Source: Botrytis cinerea B05.10
Taxonomy: Eukaryota; Ascomycota; Leotiomycetes; Helotiales; Sclerotiniaceae
DNA length: 64,000 nucleotides
Direction: 5' to 3'
NCBI RefSeq assembly: GCF_000143535.2
Contig: NC_037316.1
Coordinates: forward strand, 620,001-684,000
In this document: piece after piece, positions 1 through 12,559 of the stretch
Layout of the letters: every line of letters starts with the position of its first letter
Position numbering within the stretch: the stretch's first letter is position 1
The notes under the pieces: generated by a model
The model's database searches: none
Seen by the model: the letters and a program-made list of their open reading frames with translations, nothing else
What the model was told of the DNA's origin: nothing
Position numbers and translations under genes: made by a program

Positions 1-1114
1 TTGATAAGAACAGAAGAAGCTAAAAGATACAATTGAAGATTAATACAATATGTTCGCCAGCCTAATTCATATATGACCTGAAATGATGAATGTTTCAGGA
101 CGGTAGATGTTCCGCAAACTACCGCGCGACGTGAGCACCACTTGATGTCTACCTCCAGTCATACAAAACAGTTTATGCAATCACTGCTTTGATAGACTCG
201 GACAATAGATCAATGTTACAAGTACTAGTCATCAGACCAAGGGATCGATCACAAAGATAGTAACAGTACGATCACCGACTTTTGGCCCAACTGAAATAAC
301 CACTTAGTTGTCATCGGCATTGGGCTTTGCAAGTTTTTGATGTATGGTTTTCAGCTTGGAGTTGTCAGGCCATGTTCTGCGAACACCAATATCATACTGA
401 GCAGCGCAACAGCTCCCAGGCTGCGGAAAGAACGTTCCTGAGGGAGATCATCTCCACAACGAAGCCAAAAGGTAACATTGGTTCTTTTGAGACAAGGTGT
501 GCCTACAAGCATCGGTTTGAATACCTATGATCTTAGGGTTATCAAAATGCTTTGGGCCAACATTTGGAAAATATACTCCACACATCGATAGGAACCATAT
601 ATTTTGTGCTGATTTGAGCACAATATTGACTCTAGGTATTGCCATTACTACACGCGGAGATCCAGCAATGGGTGTACGGATTGACAGGACTCCTTAACTT
701 CCATATTTTTGATTATTGCATTCTTCAATTGTTTGATATCAGAATCTATCTTTCCATTGTCCAGTCTAATGATCCATTCAGTTCCTAGTGTTTCATCAGT
801 CCGTACACCTACTGGCTGGTGATCTCTTGTGTGACATGAAATAGATAGACTCGCATGCAAATGTAGTCAATATTACGAAACTCAAGTTGGTGAAATCGGG
901 TGAAAATTGATGTACCAATCAATAATCATAAAGTTTGATTCACGCTGAAGGAATGGCAGTTCATTTTAATCATCCATTCGAATTTCGCAACTCACCGCCT
1001 CATAGCGGTGAGCAAATGTGGGATTTTCTGCAGGTAATATATATTACCCCAACCCAAATTTTTCTTCCTCTTCTCAATACCCCGCAATCATCAAACACCC
1101 CACCATTCGACATC
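1..1114. other. 5' edge, no supported gene
   Basis: No convincing coding region was found. Two short minus-strand open frames lie at about 448-645 and 648-858. The larger has no ATG start, and neither matches a family I recognise. A fragment of an exon from a gene to the left cannot be excluded. The last 200 bases are presumably the promoter and leader of ADE2. Confidence 0.5.
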
Positions 1115-2977
1115 ATGGAGAAAACTATAGGACTTCTGGGAGGAGGGCAATTGGGGCAAATGCTCTGCGAAGCTGCGAACCCTCTTGGTGTCAAGGTTAT
1201 TATTCTCGATGCACCAAACTCTCCAGCCAAGCAAGTCAATGCCAAGAATGACCATCTTGATGGCTCTTTCATTGACGCAGAAAAAATCCGCGAACTTGCA
1301 AAGAAAGTAGATGTTTTGACAGTGGAGATTGAGCATGTGGACACATACGTATTGGAAGAGCTCGCAAACTCTGGAGTGGAAGTGCAACCCAGTGGGTATT
1401 CATTTTGATATTCATTATGAATATGTTGATTCAAGCTTTGAAACAACACTAATATAACTTTAGGCTGGAAGACATTGCGAGTCATCCAGGACAAGTATTT
1501 ACAGAAGGAGCACCTCATTAAAGCCGGAGTACAGACTGCGACATCACAAGCGGTGGAGGCAGGAAATCTTGAGGAGTTCGGGCGCACACACGGGTACCCA
1601 TTCATGCTTAAGGCAAGGAAAGACGCCTATGATGGACGAGGTAATTGTCCTGTGAAGTCAGAATCCGATATCAAGAATGCACTTGAGGTATTGAAGGATC
1701 GATCATTATATGCCGAGAAATGGGCGAGCTTCAGAATGGAGCTTGCGGTAATGGTTGTGAAGACAGAAAATGAAGTTTCCAAAGATGGGGACTCTACGAT
1801 TGCATACCCGGTCGTTGAGACAATCCACGAAGATAGCATTTGCAAATTGGTTTATGCTCCAGCAAGAGGAATATCCAGTGAGCTCCAAAAGAAAGCACAA
1901 AACTTAGCTCGCAAGGCAGTGGGTAGCCTTTGGGGTAAAGGTGTTTTCGGAGTTGAACTATTTGTTATGGAAGATGGTGAAATACTGGTTAATGAGATTG
2001 CTCCTCGCCCTCACAAGTAAGTATTTTGAGGCGTTATCTCAACAGGCAAATTTAGACGAGCACTAACGCATTCTTACTATAGCTCGGGACATTATACAAT
2101 TGAAGCATGCCCAACCATGTCGCAATACAAATCTCAACTTCTTTCAATATTAGGCATCATGCCATCTTTCCCCAACTCAACTATTCCTTCAATGTTTCCC
2201 GCAACGATCATGCTGAACATCCTTGGTGGGGCGTCAAAAGATTCTCACAAGGAGTTAATGCAACAAGCCGCTGCGATCCCCACGGCCAACCTTCACATGT
2301 ACGGAAAAGAATCCAAGCCAGCCCGCAAAATTGGTCACATCACTGTCATTGGTAGCTCTATGGCTCAAACCGAGCAACTCATTTCCCCCTTAATCGCGCT
2401 TAATGATAACATGCGCGCCGAACGAAAAGGTCTCCCTAAATCCACATCTACCACAATCTCATCTTCATCTTCACCTCAAAAGCTCGTCGCTATTACTATG
2501 GGTTCAGACTCAGATCTCCCCGTTCTCAAACCCGGTCTTGCTATCCTCGATTCACTTCAAATTCCATACTTCGTTACCATAACATCTGCGCATCGCACAC
2601 CACAACTCATGGCAGATTTTGCACGCGACGCCGCTTCCAATGGCTTCAAAGTCATCATAGCTGCTGCAGGCGGGGCGGCACATTTACCTGGTATGATCGC
2701 TGCGCAAACTCCCCTTCCAGTCATTGGTGTACCAGTAAAGGGAAGTACATTAGATGGAATGGATAGTCTTCTGAGCATTGTACAAATGCCAAGAGGAGTT
2801 CCTGTTGCAACTGTTGCTATTAATAATAGCGTAAACGCAGCGTTGTTAGCAGCTAGAATAATTGGAGCTAGTGATAGTGCTGTGTTTGCAAAAATGGAGG
2901 ACTACATGAAGAAAATGGAGGATGAAGTTGTAGGAAAGAAAGGAAGATTAGAAGAAGTCGGATGGGAGGGATATTAG
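1115..2977 (+). CDS. ADE2: Phosphoribosylaminoimidazole carboxylase (bifunctional PurK-PurE)
   Basis: This enzyme carries out the AIR-to-CAIR step of de novo purine synthesis in the cytosol. My model is exons 1115-1391, 1464-2016 and 2083-2977, giving 574 aa with all phases consistent. Donors are GTGGGT and GTAAGT. Start ATG 1115 begins the glycine-rich PurK N terminus (MEKTIGLLGGGQLGQ). The ATP-grasp PurK part covers about residues 1-395, with NEIAPRPHNSGHYTIEA spanning intron 2. A serine-rich linker precedes the PurE part from about residue 410, with MGSDSD, SAHRTP (about 445-450) and GGAAHLPGM (473-481). Length and domain order match fungal ADE2. It converges on the CstF-64 gene, with only 258 bp between the stops. 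Loss of this gene in yeasts and fungi gives red pigment and adenine need (established knowledge). Confidence 0.96.
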
Positions 2978-3235
2978 ATTTTGAAGGATGTAGAATCACA
3001 TTGATACCACGCATTTCAACTATGCACATGGGGGATATATAGTTAAATGAGAATAGACGAATCAAATCAGCAATTAAATTTACATTTGTTTGATTGATCT
3101 ACTTAATTGGTTCCTTTGCTAACTACATATCAACGCCTGACCCCCGAACCAGAAAATATCGAGGAAGCATAAGGTGAAAAATCATGAGAATTACGCCCTT
3201 AATTGAACCATTTCTCTTTCACTCACCCCGTAGAC

Positions 3236-4437
3236 TTATCCACGAAACTGGGCTCTCAGCGCCATCAATTGTGCCCTATCAGCTGGTGGCAAACTATCGA
3301 TCAATTCCTGTGGCATAGCCATAACTTGCGCCATCAACGCATCTGCATCTGGTTCCGCTACTTGAGCTGGTGGTGGAGGGGCTTGTCTTTGTTGTGGAGG
3401 TGGCGCATAGCCTTGTACTGGTGGAGTACCCATCATTGGCAAACCCATTTGGCCTGACATGTGTGGAGGAGGGGGTGGGTATCCAGATGGGTATGCGGAA
3501 TTTCCATATTGAGGGATAGCCGCAACTGGTGGAGGAATGCTTGAGACAGGGGGAGCAGATACTGGTGCTGCGACTGATGACTCGATAACGGATGAGAGGG
3601 CTTCGGGTTGAACGAGACCCATCAGAAGTAGGGCCTGGAAAACGGCGTAGGAGAGTTGGGGGGCTTGATGGAGGAGTTCGGTCGCCTTTTGGGGATCGGT
3701 TGAGGCAAGAGTCTTCATTTGGGAGAGGACGTCAAGAAGTTGGGATGGAGGGAGAGTGTTGAGGGTGCGAGAGATAGCGTCAGGACAGGTGAGACCTTGG
3801 GGTAAATCGATGCCTATTGGTAGAGGCGGCAATGGGGAGGTGTTCGAGGCTGGAGGAATTGGTAGGGATGGAGGTGGAACTGGAAGGCCGTTTGTATTGA
3901 GAGGGGGGGGTTGATAGGTTGGCGCAGACTGCAAAACACACACAAATTAGTACAGTCTCTCGAGATGTTCGTAGATTGGATTATTGTAGGATAGAAGCTC
4001 GACGTACATTCTCTTCCTCGCCACCATCATTTGAGAAATCAACGCGCAATTTTCGATTCATAATTTCGTAGTCGTTTAAATTCCTTACCGCAGAAGCTGC
4101 AGAATCTAGATGGACGCGCAAAATTTTAGCAGTGTAACCATGGATGGGAAAGTCGCAAACAAAATATGCAGTGTACTGCACGTACCTGAATCGGGATATT
4201 CTGCGAAACCGAAGCCTTTGGGTCTACCTGTTTCGCGATCATAGACAAGCCGAAAATTGACAACATTTCCCGCGCTGCTGAAGATATCTATTATCTGTTC
4301 CTCGGTGAGACCTTTGAATACGGCGTGAATTAGCTCTATACGGTACAGCAACGATGACCGGTCAAATAGAAAGAGGATAAATTACCATAAGGAATATTTC
4401 CAACAAATACAGACTTGGAAGGCGGTTTTATTGACAT
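3236..4437 (-). CDS. RNA15: Cleavage stimulation factor CstF-64 / Rna15-like
   Basis: A nuclear RNA-binding subunit of the cleavage and polyadenylation complex that recognises sequences near the poly(A) site. My model on the minus strand is exons 4437-4386, 4311-4186, 4105-4008 and 3928-3236, giving 322 aa. The N terminus is one RRM, with RNP2 VFVGNI (10-15) and RNP1 KGFGFAEY (49-56), ending in [10 protein letters not shown]. Next comes the hinge (LSQMKTLAS...LLHQAP...[11 protein letters not shown]) that binds the CstF-77/Rna14 partner. A proline- and glycine-rich stretch follows, and then a short C-terminal helical domain ([18 protein letters not shown]). This order is diagnostic of the CSTF2 family. 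It shares a 572-bp intergenic region with divergently transcribed PHB2. The first intron acceptor (TTCAAAG) was chosen because it gives the conserved IPYGLTEEQ reading. Confidence 0.92.
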
Positions 4438-5009
4438 ATTGAAAGAGAGAATGGATGTTCCAGACTATGGAAATATGCGATGGACAGAGTTGAGATGATT
4501 TTGTTTGCAAGATTTGACCCTTTAGAAAGGAATGCAAATGGATTGATCACTTCTTTTGTCACTGCAAAATTGAGAAATGGCACAGAAAGTCTTTGAAGAA
4601 GTGATTTCTGGCTACTCTAAAATCCTTCTTGTCCTCTTCCTTATGAGCACCGACAATCCAAATTCCTTTTATAATTGTGGGAGTAGAAGCGATTGAAAAG
4701 CGATGCCTCTGTTTTGAAAAAAATTCGATTTTTAATATGTTGTTTTGAGCAGCATGGAAGAGGAATACGTCCTTGATAGAAATGATAGTAAGGTTTAGTC
4801 CATCGCGCTTCACGACTTTCACTCTGCTTGGCGTCAAAGCTTGTGTGGAGTGAAGGTGCGGCTAAATTAAAAATACGCTAGGACGGTTTTCGTTGATCTG
4901 ATCATAGAGCTTCACAAATACCCCCTCCGCACCACGATATTCTCCCCTCAAACCCCTCCACAATAATTCGCAGATCGATATTGTGTCCGACTTTTCGAAA
5001 GCTGCCATC

Positions 5010-6060
5010 ATGTCGAACAATCCGCAAGATGTTTTCAAGAGGCTGCAGAGGATGGCAAGTGAAGCAGGTAGAAATGGTGGCGGAGGACCGGCACCAAAGG
5101 GAATAGCAGGCGGAGTGGCTACACTTATTGCACTGGGTGGAATCATGGTCGTTGGAAATAATGCGCTTTTCAACGTTGATGGTGGTCACAGAGCTATCAA
5201 ATATACGAGATTAGGTGGTGTTGGCAAGCAAATCTACAGTGAAGGTATGTATTTACTTTTTCCTGGGGCGATTATTTCATACAATGTGGTGGCTAACATT
5301 ACAATTTCGTTTTCTAGGTACACATATCAAGATCCCATGGTTCGAGACTCCTATAGATTATGATGTTCGAGCAAAGCCACGCAATGTCGCCTCCCTCACC
5401 GGTACAAAGGATTTACAAATGGTCAACATTACCTGCCGTGTTCTCTCAAGGCCTCGAGTCGATGCCCTTCCTCAAATCTACCGAACTTTAGGTACCGATT
5501 ACGATGAGAGAGTATTGCCATCTATTGTGAACGAAGTTTTAAAGAGTGTAGTTGCGCAATTCAACGCCAGTCAGTTGATCACCCAACGTGAGATGGTTGC
5601 AAGATTAGTCAGAGAGAACTTGTCGAAGAGAGCAGCTAGGTTTAACATCATGCTTGATGATGTTTCCTTAACGGTATGATATTTATAAGATGTTCTAAGA
5701 ATTACACGAGTGCTAATGAATCAATAGCATCTCGCATTTTCTCCCGAGTTTACAGCAGCAGTAGAGGCCAAGCAAGTTGCACAGCAAGAAGCTCAGCGTG
5801 CTGCATTCGTAGTTGACAAGGCACGTCAAGAGAAGCAAGCTATGATTGTTAAGGCCCAGGGAGAAGCAAGATCTGCAGAGTTGATTGGTGATGCTATCAA
5901 GAAGAGTCGATCATACGTTGATTTGAAGAGAATCGAGAATGCTAGAGCAATTGCTCAAATCATTCAAGAAGCTGGTGGACGCAACAAGATGTATTTGGAT
6001 TCGGAGGGATTGGGATTAAATGTCACTGAGGCATTTGAGGATAAAAACAAAAAGGCATAA
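5010..6060 (+). CDS. PHB2: Prohibitin-2 (mitochondrial inner membrane)
   Basis: Prohibitin-2 forms ring complexes with prohibitin-1 in the mitochondrial inner membrane and acts as a scaffold and chaperone in mitochondrial biogenesis. Exons are 5010-5244, 5318-5673 and 5728-6060, giving 307 aa. One hydrophobic helix lies at residues 31-49. It is followed by the nearly invariant [13 protein letters not shown], the SPFH/prohibitin domain ([40 protein letters not shown]) and a C-terminal coiled coil (about 190-265, [20 protein letters not shown]). The first in-frame ATG is 5010; the frame extends upstream only to GTG. Introns end in TTCTAG and ATCAATAG with CTAAC and CTAAT branch-like sites upstream. 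It is transcribed divergently from the CstF-64 gene. Confidence 0.95.
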
Positions 6061-6987
6061 TGAATTGGGATGGTAATGGCGAATTAAACAAACTCTCTCC
6101 ACTGTACTACAAGCGTATGTAGCATGTATTTTATATTTCCTGAAAGGTACAAGGTGTGCCGATCAGATTTTGGCCCATGGCTATGAATGCATTATTTGAG
6201 CATACATATTACGCCTCTCATTGAGTCGATTAAATCCCCACTATCGGTGGGCAAGATGTGCAGCGGAACCTGAGCGACAAAACCACTTTTCCAAAAAAAA
6301 ACTTTCGGATCTTTAGACTTCCATTTTTCGCTTGAATTCGTTGCTTAGGTATCCGTTAAGATCATTCTAGCATTCAGATTGTTGATCACTTGCATTGACC
6401 CCCTGTTAGGATTTGTACTCGTCAAATCCTCCATGTCGGAGTACGGATCAAGCCTTCTCGAAGTACAGGTCGGTTTAGAACGGCTCACACCGTCGGGCAC
6501 GCAATCTCAGAACTCTTCGTGCCTTTGGAGGAGAATCACGTGATATATATATTCATTTCTGGCTCACAATTTGTCGTGGCGTGTCTTGGCGCTTGGCGCT
6601 TATAGCCAAGACACTCCCACCTTCCTTTTGAATGATAGTTTCCGATAGCATTTTTACAGACCTTCCCCTCATGATTAGATTGGCCCAGCCTCATGGTTGA
6701 GCATCGGAATCGATACGAGTGAACTCAGATGAATGAACCAATTTCAATTGGTATGCCCCTGGCCGATCTTCCCAAACAATTGGAATTACCTTATAGAATC
6801 CTGGTATTACGATAAGACCACAGACAAAATTCACAGGGGAAAGCTCTCTCCGCACTTTGTGTGACTTTACCGTTGAGTGAATGCATATTGCCCTGTTTAA
6901 GCTTCGGATGTAAACTGTCAATATGTTTACTGTTATAGAGCTTGGCACTTTAGCACGACATCATAGCCCGAGATAACAACCCAATTA

Positions 6988-6993
6988 GCGGGG
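6988..6993 (+). promoter_or_regulatory. Possible CreA-type site upstream of dpp5
   Basis: GCGGGG fits the fungal carbon-catabolite repressor consensus SYGGRG and lies 116 bases upstream of the dpp5 ATG. A single short site can occur by chance, so regulation by CreA is only a suggestion. The rest of 6061-7014 shows no gene. Confidence 0.25.
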
Positions 6994-7014
6994 CGCAAAG
7001 GAATGAATGGCGAA

Positions 7015-7022
7015 TATATAAA
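7015..7022 (+). promoter_or_regulatory. TATA box of dpp5
   Basis: TATATAAA lies 87 bases before the first ATG of the secreted peptidase gene. Spacing suits a core promoter with a short leader. No other strong TATA-like element is nearer to the start. Confidence 0.5.
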
Positions 7023-7108
7023 AGCTCGGCTTTTCCCCGAAAAGTTGTGTTTCGAAGTCACCCCCCTCTTGCCGTCCTTCTTCAAGCCCACTAGGACACT
7101 TGCCCATC

Positions 7109-9530
7109 ATGCTCTTTACCATGAGGAGCTCTTTGTCGTTGGTGGCACTGCTATCCGCAGGGCTAGCTAATGGTACCTACACCAACTCTACACCGACATT
7201 CACCCCTCAAGCTATGTTGAGTTCTCCTCGACGAGGATCGGCCATCCCAAATGCAGATGGAACGCTTGCACTTTACACTGTGGCTACCTATTCATTTGAG
7301 GAACATCACAATGCTCATGAGCTTCGTGTGATGAACCTTGCGAATGGTACATCTTGGCTATTTAGCAATTCCAGTGGCATCAGCAATGTCAATTGGCTAG
7401 GTGATGGAAGTAAGATCATTTGGTTCGTTTCGGAGGAGGATGGATCCACTAGCTTTGTTGTTGGAGATGCAACGGCACCAAGTGCGGAGTGAGTATTTTG
7501 TTACGTCCGTCATGTAGTCTTGGGCTATAAAGAATACTACGGAAACCTTAACATGGCTTCCTGTTTGAATCTCGACCCATTTCTGACCTTTTTATAGACC
7601 CATCTCGGCAGGTTCTGTTCCTGGAGCAGTAGACAACCTCAAGCTAGTTAGCATTGGCGAGGGAACTCTTGGTGTTGCATTCAGTGGCCAAGCTTTACCC
7701 AATGGTACTTTGTACAATTCCGAACTTGCTCCCACACCTTATTCAACCGGAAGAGCGTATACCAAAATTTTCGTGAGGCATTGGGACACTTGTAAGGAAC
7801 CCCCAAACTCTTTTTCTTTGACAACCAGCACTAACATAATATAGACGTCACACCTCAGAGAAACAGTATTTGGTATGCTGCTTTATCAACCACTGGAAAC
7901 AACTATACTCTCAGCGAGCCAATTAATGCTTTGAATGGATCTGGGCTCGAATCGCCCGTCCCACCATTCGGTGCCACAAACAGGCAAGTGAATGACGTCA
8001 CATTACTTTTTGGGAAACTTTCTAACTTTAAGCAGCTTTGACATTAGTAGCAAAGGTTTGTCTTTCATTGCAAAGGACATCACTTTGAATCAAGCCACCA
8101 CAACCAAGTCGGATGTTTACTATGTACCATTGACGACATTTACCGAAACCTCTCCAGAATTGAAGGTGATTTCCACCCCCAACCTCGAAGGTGCTTCGGA
8201 CGCCGTAGTCTTTTCACCCTCTGGATCCTCACTTGCTTTCGTTCGTATGGCGCATATCAGCTACGAAAGTGACAAGAACCGCGTTCTGCAGGTAGCAGAT
8301 GTCACCTCCGACTTGACTGCCATTGAATTCTTTGCCTCGGAAGATGGAAAGGGAGCTTGGGATCGTAGCCCAAGTACACTTCTTTACAGTCAAGATGGAG
8401 AGTCTATCTACGCAGTAGCCGAAGATTTCGCTAGAGTTAGACTGTTCACATTTACTTCAGATCCTACAAACACAACCCTTCCATCCATTATCTTCAAAGA
8501 TGGTGGTGTGACAGATCTTCACTATCAAGGAGAAGACAAGCTACTTATTAGCAGTTCAAGCTACCTCGATAACTCGGTATTCTCTTCCGTTGATCCCATC
8601 GTTTCAGCTGCCACCAATGCTTCATCTGGTATTACCACTATCTCAGCCAATCTCAACAGTCTTAAGGCCTATGGACTTTCCCGTGATTTTATCTCCGATG
8701 TTTTCTACCAAGGCGATGGAGACTACCTTGTCCATGCATGGATCATCAAACCAAGTACATTTGTTGAAGGTCAAAAATATCCCTTAGCATTCTACATTCA
8801 CGGTGGACCTCAGGGAGCAACTGAAGATCTTTGGAGTACCCGTTGGAATATGGCCGTATTCGCGGAACAAGGTTATGTTGTTGTAGCCTTTAACCCCACC
8901 GGTAGTACAGGGTTTGGTCAAAATATCACCGACGGAATTCAAAACCAGTGGGGTGGTAGACCATACAACGACCTCGTCAAAGGTTGGGAATACATCGAAG
9001 AGAATCTCTCATACGTCGATACCGATCGAGCTATCGCTTTGGGTGCCAGTTATGGTGGATACATGGTGAACTGGATTCAAGGCCAACCTCTCGGACGTAA
9101 ATTCAAGGCTTTGTTCACACACGATGGATGTTTCTCGACTCTTGCCCAATATTCATCCGAGGAACTCTGGTTCATGCAACATGACTTCAACGGAACACTC
9201 TGGGAAAACTTTGACAATTACGCACGCTGGAACCCGGCAAACCACACCGATGCCTGGTCGACTCCTCATCTTATTAATCATAATGAGCTAGATTACCGTC
9301 TTCCAATTGCGGAAGGTCTCGCTGCGTTTAACGTTCTCCAGGCAAAGGGTATTGAGAGTAAATTTTTGAGTTTCCCGGATGAAAATCATTGGGTTTTGAA
9401 CCAGGAGAACAGTTTAGTGTGGCATAAGACGGTGATAGATTGGTTGAATGAACATGTAGGCTTGCCTGTTTATTCCAGCCCAGATGATACCGATTACAGA
9501 GCTGTTTTACAGAACGGTCCTTGGATTTAA
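7109..9530 (+). CDS. dpp5: Secreted dipeptidyl-peptidase V (S9 serine peptidase)
   Basis: A secreted serine peptidase of family S9 that removes dipeptides from peptides outside the cell. Exons are 7109-7488, 7598-7791, 7845-7983 and 8036-9530, giving 735 aa. A signal peptide (MLFTMRSSLSLVALLSAGLA) starts the protein. An N-terminal beta-propeller-like region (SSPRRGSAIPNADG, RHWDTYVTPQRNS) follows. The alpha/beta-hydrolase domain has the oxyanion-side HGGPQG, the nucleophile GASYGGY (Ser576), Asp657 in LDYRLP and His689 in DENHW. NPTGSTGFG and QNQWGGRPYNDLVKGWEY are typical of fungal DppV. Intron 3 uses a GC donor (CAG/GCAAGT, 7984), the only donor that restores the conserved reading. Its acceptor is a tandem AAGCAG, so one extra serine may be included. 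Several N-glycosylation sequons fit secretion. An upstream ATG reading is absent; an alternative start at 7121 would shorten the signal peptide by four residues. Confidence 0.93.
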
Positions 9531-10289
9531 GGGAAATAAAAGATTATAGCAAAGAGGTCAATAATAGGGTAGTTTGATAGGCCAATAAAAATTATATTCT
9601 ACTTCTGAAGTATTTATTCTCCCTCTTTAGATGCGTAAAGAGCGATGATTTTTTTTTTATAAGCTCTTATGCAATACCTCAAGTTGCCCCCAAAATATTC
9701 TAGACTGCCGAGAGGAACATTTATCAGTCTTACTATCAGACGGCACGGAGATTTTTTACGGGAACACTTTGACGTTTCTAAAAGGGTATGAATGTTGAGA
9801 AATACGTGAGTAGATTCCCTCTTGTCTGGACGGTCCTTCCTGGTTATACCTCTTTTTTGTTACCTCAAGTAGTAGGAACTCGTTTCTGCCTCGAAAAATG
9901 GGAAGAAAAGTTAAGAGCTACCTATATCACTTGTTCTCCTAGTGCTTAGAACATTCCATGCCATACAGTATGTTTCTCCGTACATTGATACTTAATTCGA
10001 TGTTTGCTTGACTTCCTATTCACCTTCACCTTCACCTTCATCAGCATACAAGCAAAAAGTGAATAGATTGTTACCTGATCTTTTCATTCGGGCCTTACAC
10101 TTATCATAGATTTTTTGTAATTTATCCCTTTGTCAAATCAAAATTTTCCTCAACATGAATTGATGTCTTTCTGTACTCAACATCTGCTGTATTCGATAGG
10201 TTCTAAGATAAAGATAATTTCGAATACAAAAGGAGTCTCCCCATAAATTCTTTTTCTTATATTACACTCATACTTGGCAATCAGAAACC
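9531..10289. other. Intergenic, no gene seen
   Basis: AT-rich spacer between dpp5 and the next gene, with T-runs and a short CACCTT repeat near 10021-10040. No coding frame or RNA gene was recognised. Confidence 0.5.
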
Positions 10290-11016
10290 ATGTCTTTTGC
10301 TTCCGAAAAACGAAATGCAAGTCGTGCTAGTTCTTATACTTTTTCTCCAAAGGTATCTCAAATACCTGAAGCTCCTTCTCCAGTTCTTCCGCCAAACATC
10401 CGTAAGTAAATACTGGAATCATTCTCTGCAGACTCACCTCACAGTTTTATCATGGAACAGAGCTTCATGCTAATCATATATACAAGATCCAACAACTTTC
10501 TGCGCCATTGGTGCTCATGCCTGCGATCTCGACATCCTCTCCCGCCTCCACACTCAAACCGTGCGAGCCATGGGCCGCGACGTTTCCCGCGAGGAATTCT
10601 ATCTCCGTATGGAAGGACGTCCTGCCAGAAGTCTCGTCCCCATTTCTCCCCATTCAAGCATCAATCCATTTTCATCTTCCAATACCAAAATCAATCCTGG
10701 ATATCAAACATCTGGGAAATCTGGAACGGAAGGTGGTGGTGCTGGGTCTAGAAGTAATAGTTTCAGAAGTGGTGTTAGTACAATGGAGGAAATAGAGCCA
10801 GATCAAAAATTCAGAGAATTTGTAGCACGATGTGTGGGGATTACACCACGGGCTTTGTTTATGGGAGTTGGAGCTACAGAGAGGGCCGATAGAAAGGTAG
10901 GGAGGGGACCAGGATTGACGGCTAAGGAAGAAGAGGAAAAAGGGGTTTACGAGAAAGTTGATTGGGGAGATGGGATTTCTGAGTATGATTCCTACGTTTT
11001 AATGAGATCACTCTGA
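10290..11016 (+). CDS. Hypothetical ascomycete protein
   Basis: I do not recognise the family. The model is exons 10290-10401 and 10487-11016, giving 213 aa. ATG 10290 starts MSFASEKRNASRASSYTFSP. The donor is GTAAGT. The acceptor TACAAG/AT at 10486 follows a clear GCTAATC branch site and is the only one that avoids the TAA at about 10470 while joining the long downstream frame. The centre (FCAIGAHACDLDILSRLHTQ, then TVRAMGRDVSREEFYLRMEG) looks like a compact folded helical segment. It is followed by a serine-, glycine- and asparagine-rich linker and a second conserved-looking block (PDQKFREFVARCVGITPRALF). There is no signal peptide or membrane helix. The C terminus is charged and low in complexity. 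Function unknown; a nuclear or cytosolic location is a guess. Confidence 0.65.
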
Positions 11017-11920
11017 AATCCGGCCTGTGTGCATGCTAATGAGAAATAGGTTTGATGCATGGGTCGACATGGTATGCAAAGAGGTCCTGGCTATGAGAAG
11101 AAGGCTCGATGCTTCAAAAGGCTGAATTCAAATTTGGTGAACGAATGAGTTAGAGGACTTTTGATGGAATGGATTGGTACCGTGTATCTGTTACATCAGT
11201 TTTATTGAAGGCAACTAGTATCTTGAAGTGTATCGTCGGTTGTGTTTATCACTCGATCCATCGACTCTGCCCATTAACACTGTTATTGAAATTGGGGTGG
11301 GAGATGTATCGCTGGAAAACAGGAGATGCAGATTGGGAGAGTTTTCTCTTGCTATAGTTGCTTCCATGACGAAGATCTCCACACTCGCATAGATTTAGAG
11401 CCAGCTGTACTTCAACAAATAACTACTGGCGGGTAATATAATAACAATAGCAATGATTACTAAGTGTCTAATATGTGATGCGTGAGAGCTGTAAATAAAC
11501 TCTTGGCTGAGAATGATGAGGAACTTGCTTGGTCTTCCTTGGGTAAAGCTAGTAATCTATTATCCTGCAATATTTCATTCATCGATTTTAATGCGAGGTT
11601 AAGCGGAAGACAAGCTTTCCAGTGATAAGAAGTGGCAAAAGAGATACTAGATGCGTGTCGAAATAAAGTTTGAAAAAAGCTGTGCTGTGCTCATGTGAAA
11701 GTAATGTGATGCAAATGGGTAATTCAAGAGATGGAGCACTTGAGTGTAGTCAGTGACGAGTACATGCAGACAAAAAAGCAGTAAAGTGATGGGCGAGTCT
11801 ATACATATTACTACCCAGATATCTATAGATACTCCTCAAACCATGCGCATGATACTATTTCCTCTCACCCTAACCTCATCTACATCATCAACAACCATTC
11901 CCTACCAGGCAACCCAATCA
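11017..11920. other. Intergenic, no gene seen
   Basis: Downstream region of the previous gene. Only short frames in mixed phase and stretches of GATG and TGAG character were seen, with no recognisable gene. Confidence 0.45.
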
Positions 11921-12559
11921 TTACCCTACCCCATCACCCATCCTCTCCTCATCTTTATATACCCCCAACTCTGACATTCCAGCATAAGCATTCCACACGC
12001 CTCGTGGCGCAGCGGTTAGAATTTCTCGCTCCCCTCCCCCGAGTGAGATCTCGCCTTTCTCCCGCATTGTGGTACTTCGATCGGACAGTGCATAGAGTAT
12101 GGTTTCGCAAGGCAGTTTCGGACTGTCTTGATCGTACATGTAGACTGGGACTGCAAGCCGTCGCGGCTGAAGTTCTGCTGTTTTTGATGTTGGGTGCGTT
12201 TGGCTTTTGATTTGGGGGATGTGAGTGAATGGGAATGGGATTGGGGTGGATGGAGTGGGGCGGTTTTGGCGAGGGTGTGGTTTCATTGGGGGAGGGGTGG
12301 AGGGGCGGGGGAGGTGGGGCGGGGCGGAAGGAGATGGGATGGAAGGGGAGTGAGTGGGTGGGTGAAGGTGAGGTGAATGGGTATTTTGAAATGGCTTATG
12401 AGAAGAGAGGTCGGGTTTGAGATTGTGATATTGTGATTGAGGAATGGTAAACTTGGCTTTGCTTTGGATTTCAAGCTCGGATTTTAAGGTAGAGATTGCG
12501 AGGATAGGGTCATTGAAGGTTCTGCTCCAGTAAGTTTGAGGTGTGAGTTTCACGTCCAT
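11921..12559 (-). CDS. Doubtful proline-rich ORF
   Basis: An uninterrupted 212-codon frame with an ATG at 12559. The N-terminal 50 residues (TPQTYWSRTFNDPILAISTL) have ordinary composition. The middle is proline-, histidine- and serine-rich because the plus strand is G-rich at about 12220-12380. The C terminus again has ordinary composition. No domain was recognised. The length could be a product of the G-rich plus strand, which removes stops from this frame, so this is a weak call. Confidence 0.3.
   Translation of the reverse strand: MDVKLTPQTYWSRTFNDPILAISTLKSELEIQSKAKFTIPQSQYHNLKPDLSSHKPFQNTHSPHLHPPTHSPSIPSPSAPPHLPRPSTPPPMKPHPRQNRPTPSTPIPFPFTHIPQIKSQTHPTSKTAELQPRRLAVPVYMYDQDSPKLPCETILYALSDRSTTMREKGEISLGGGEREILTAAPRGVWNAYAGMSELGVYKDEERMGDGVG

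Noticed and set aside
448..860. Two minus-strand frames at the left edge
   Set aside because: Short; the larger has no ATG start and there is no recognised domain.
12004..12080. A tRNA-like start (TGGCGCAGCGG matches an A box) near 12004
   Set aside because: No B box, T arm or matching acceptor strand follows within a plausible distance.
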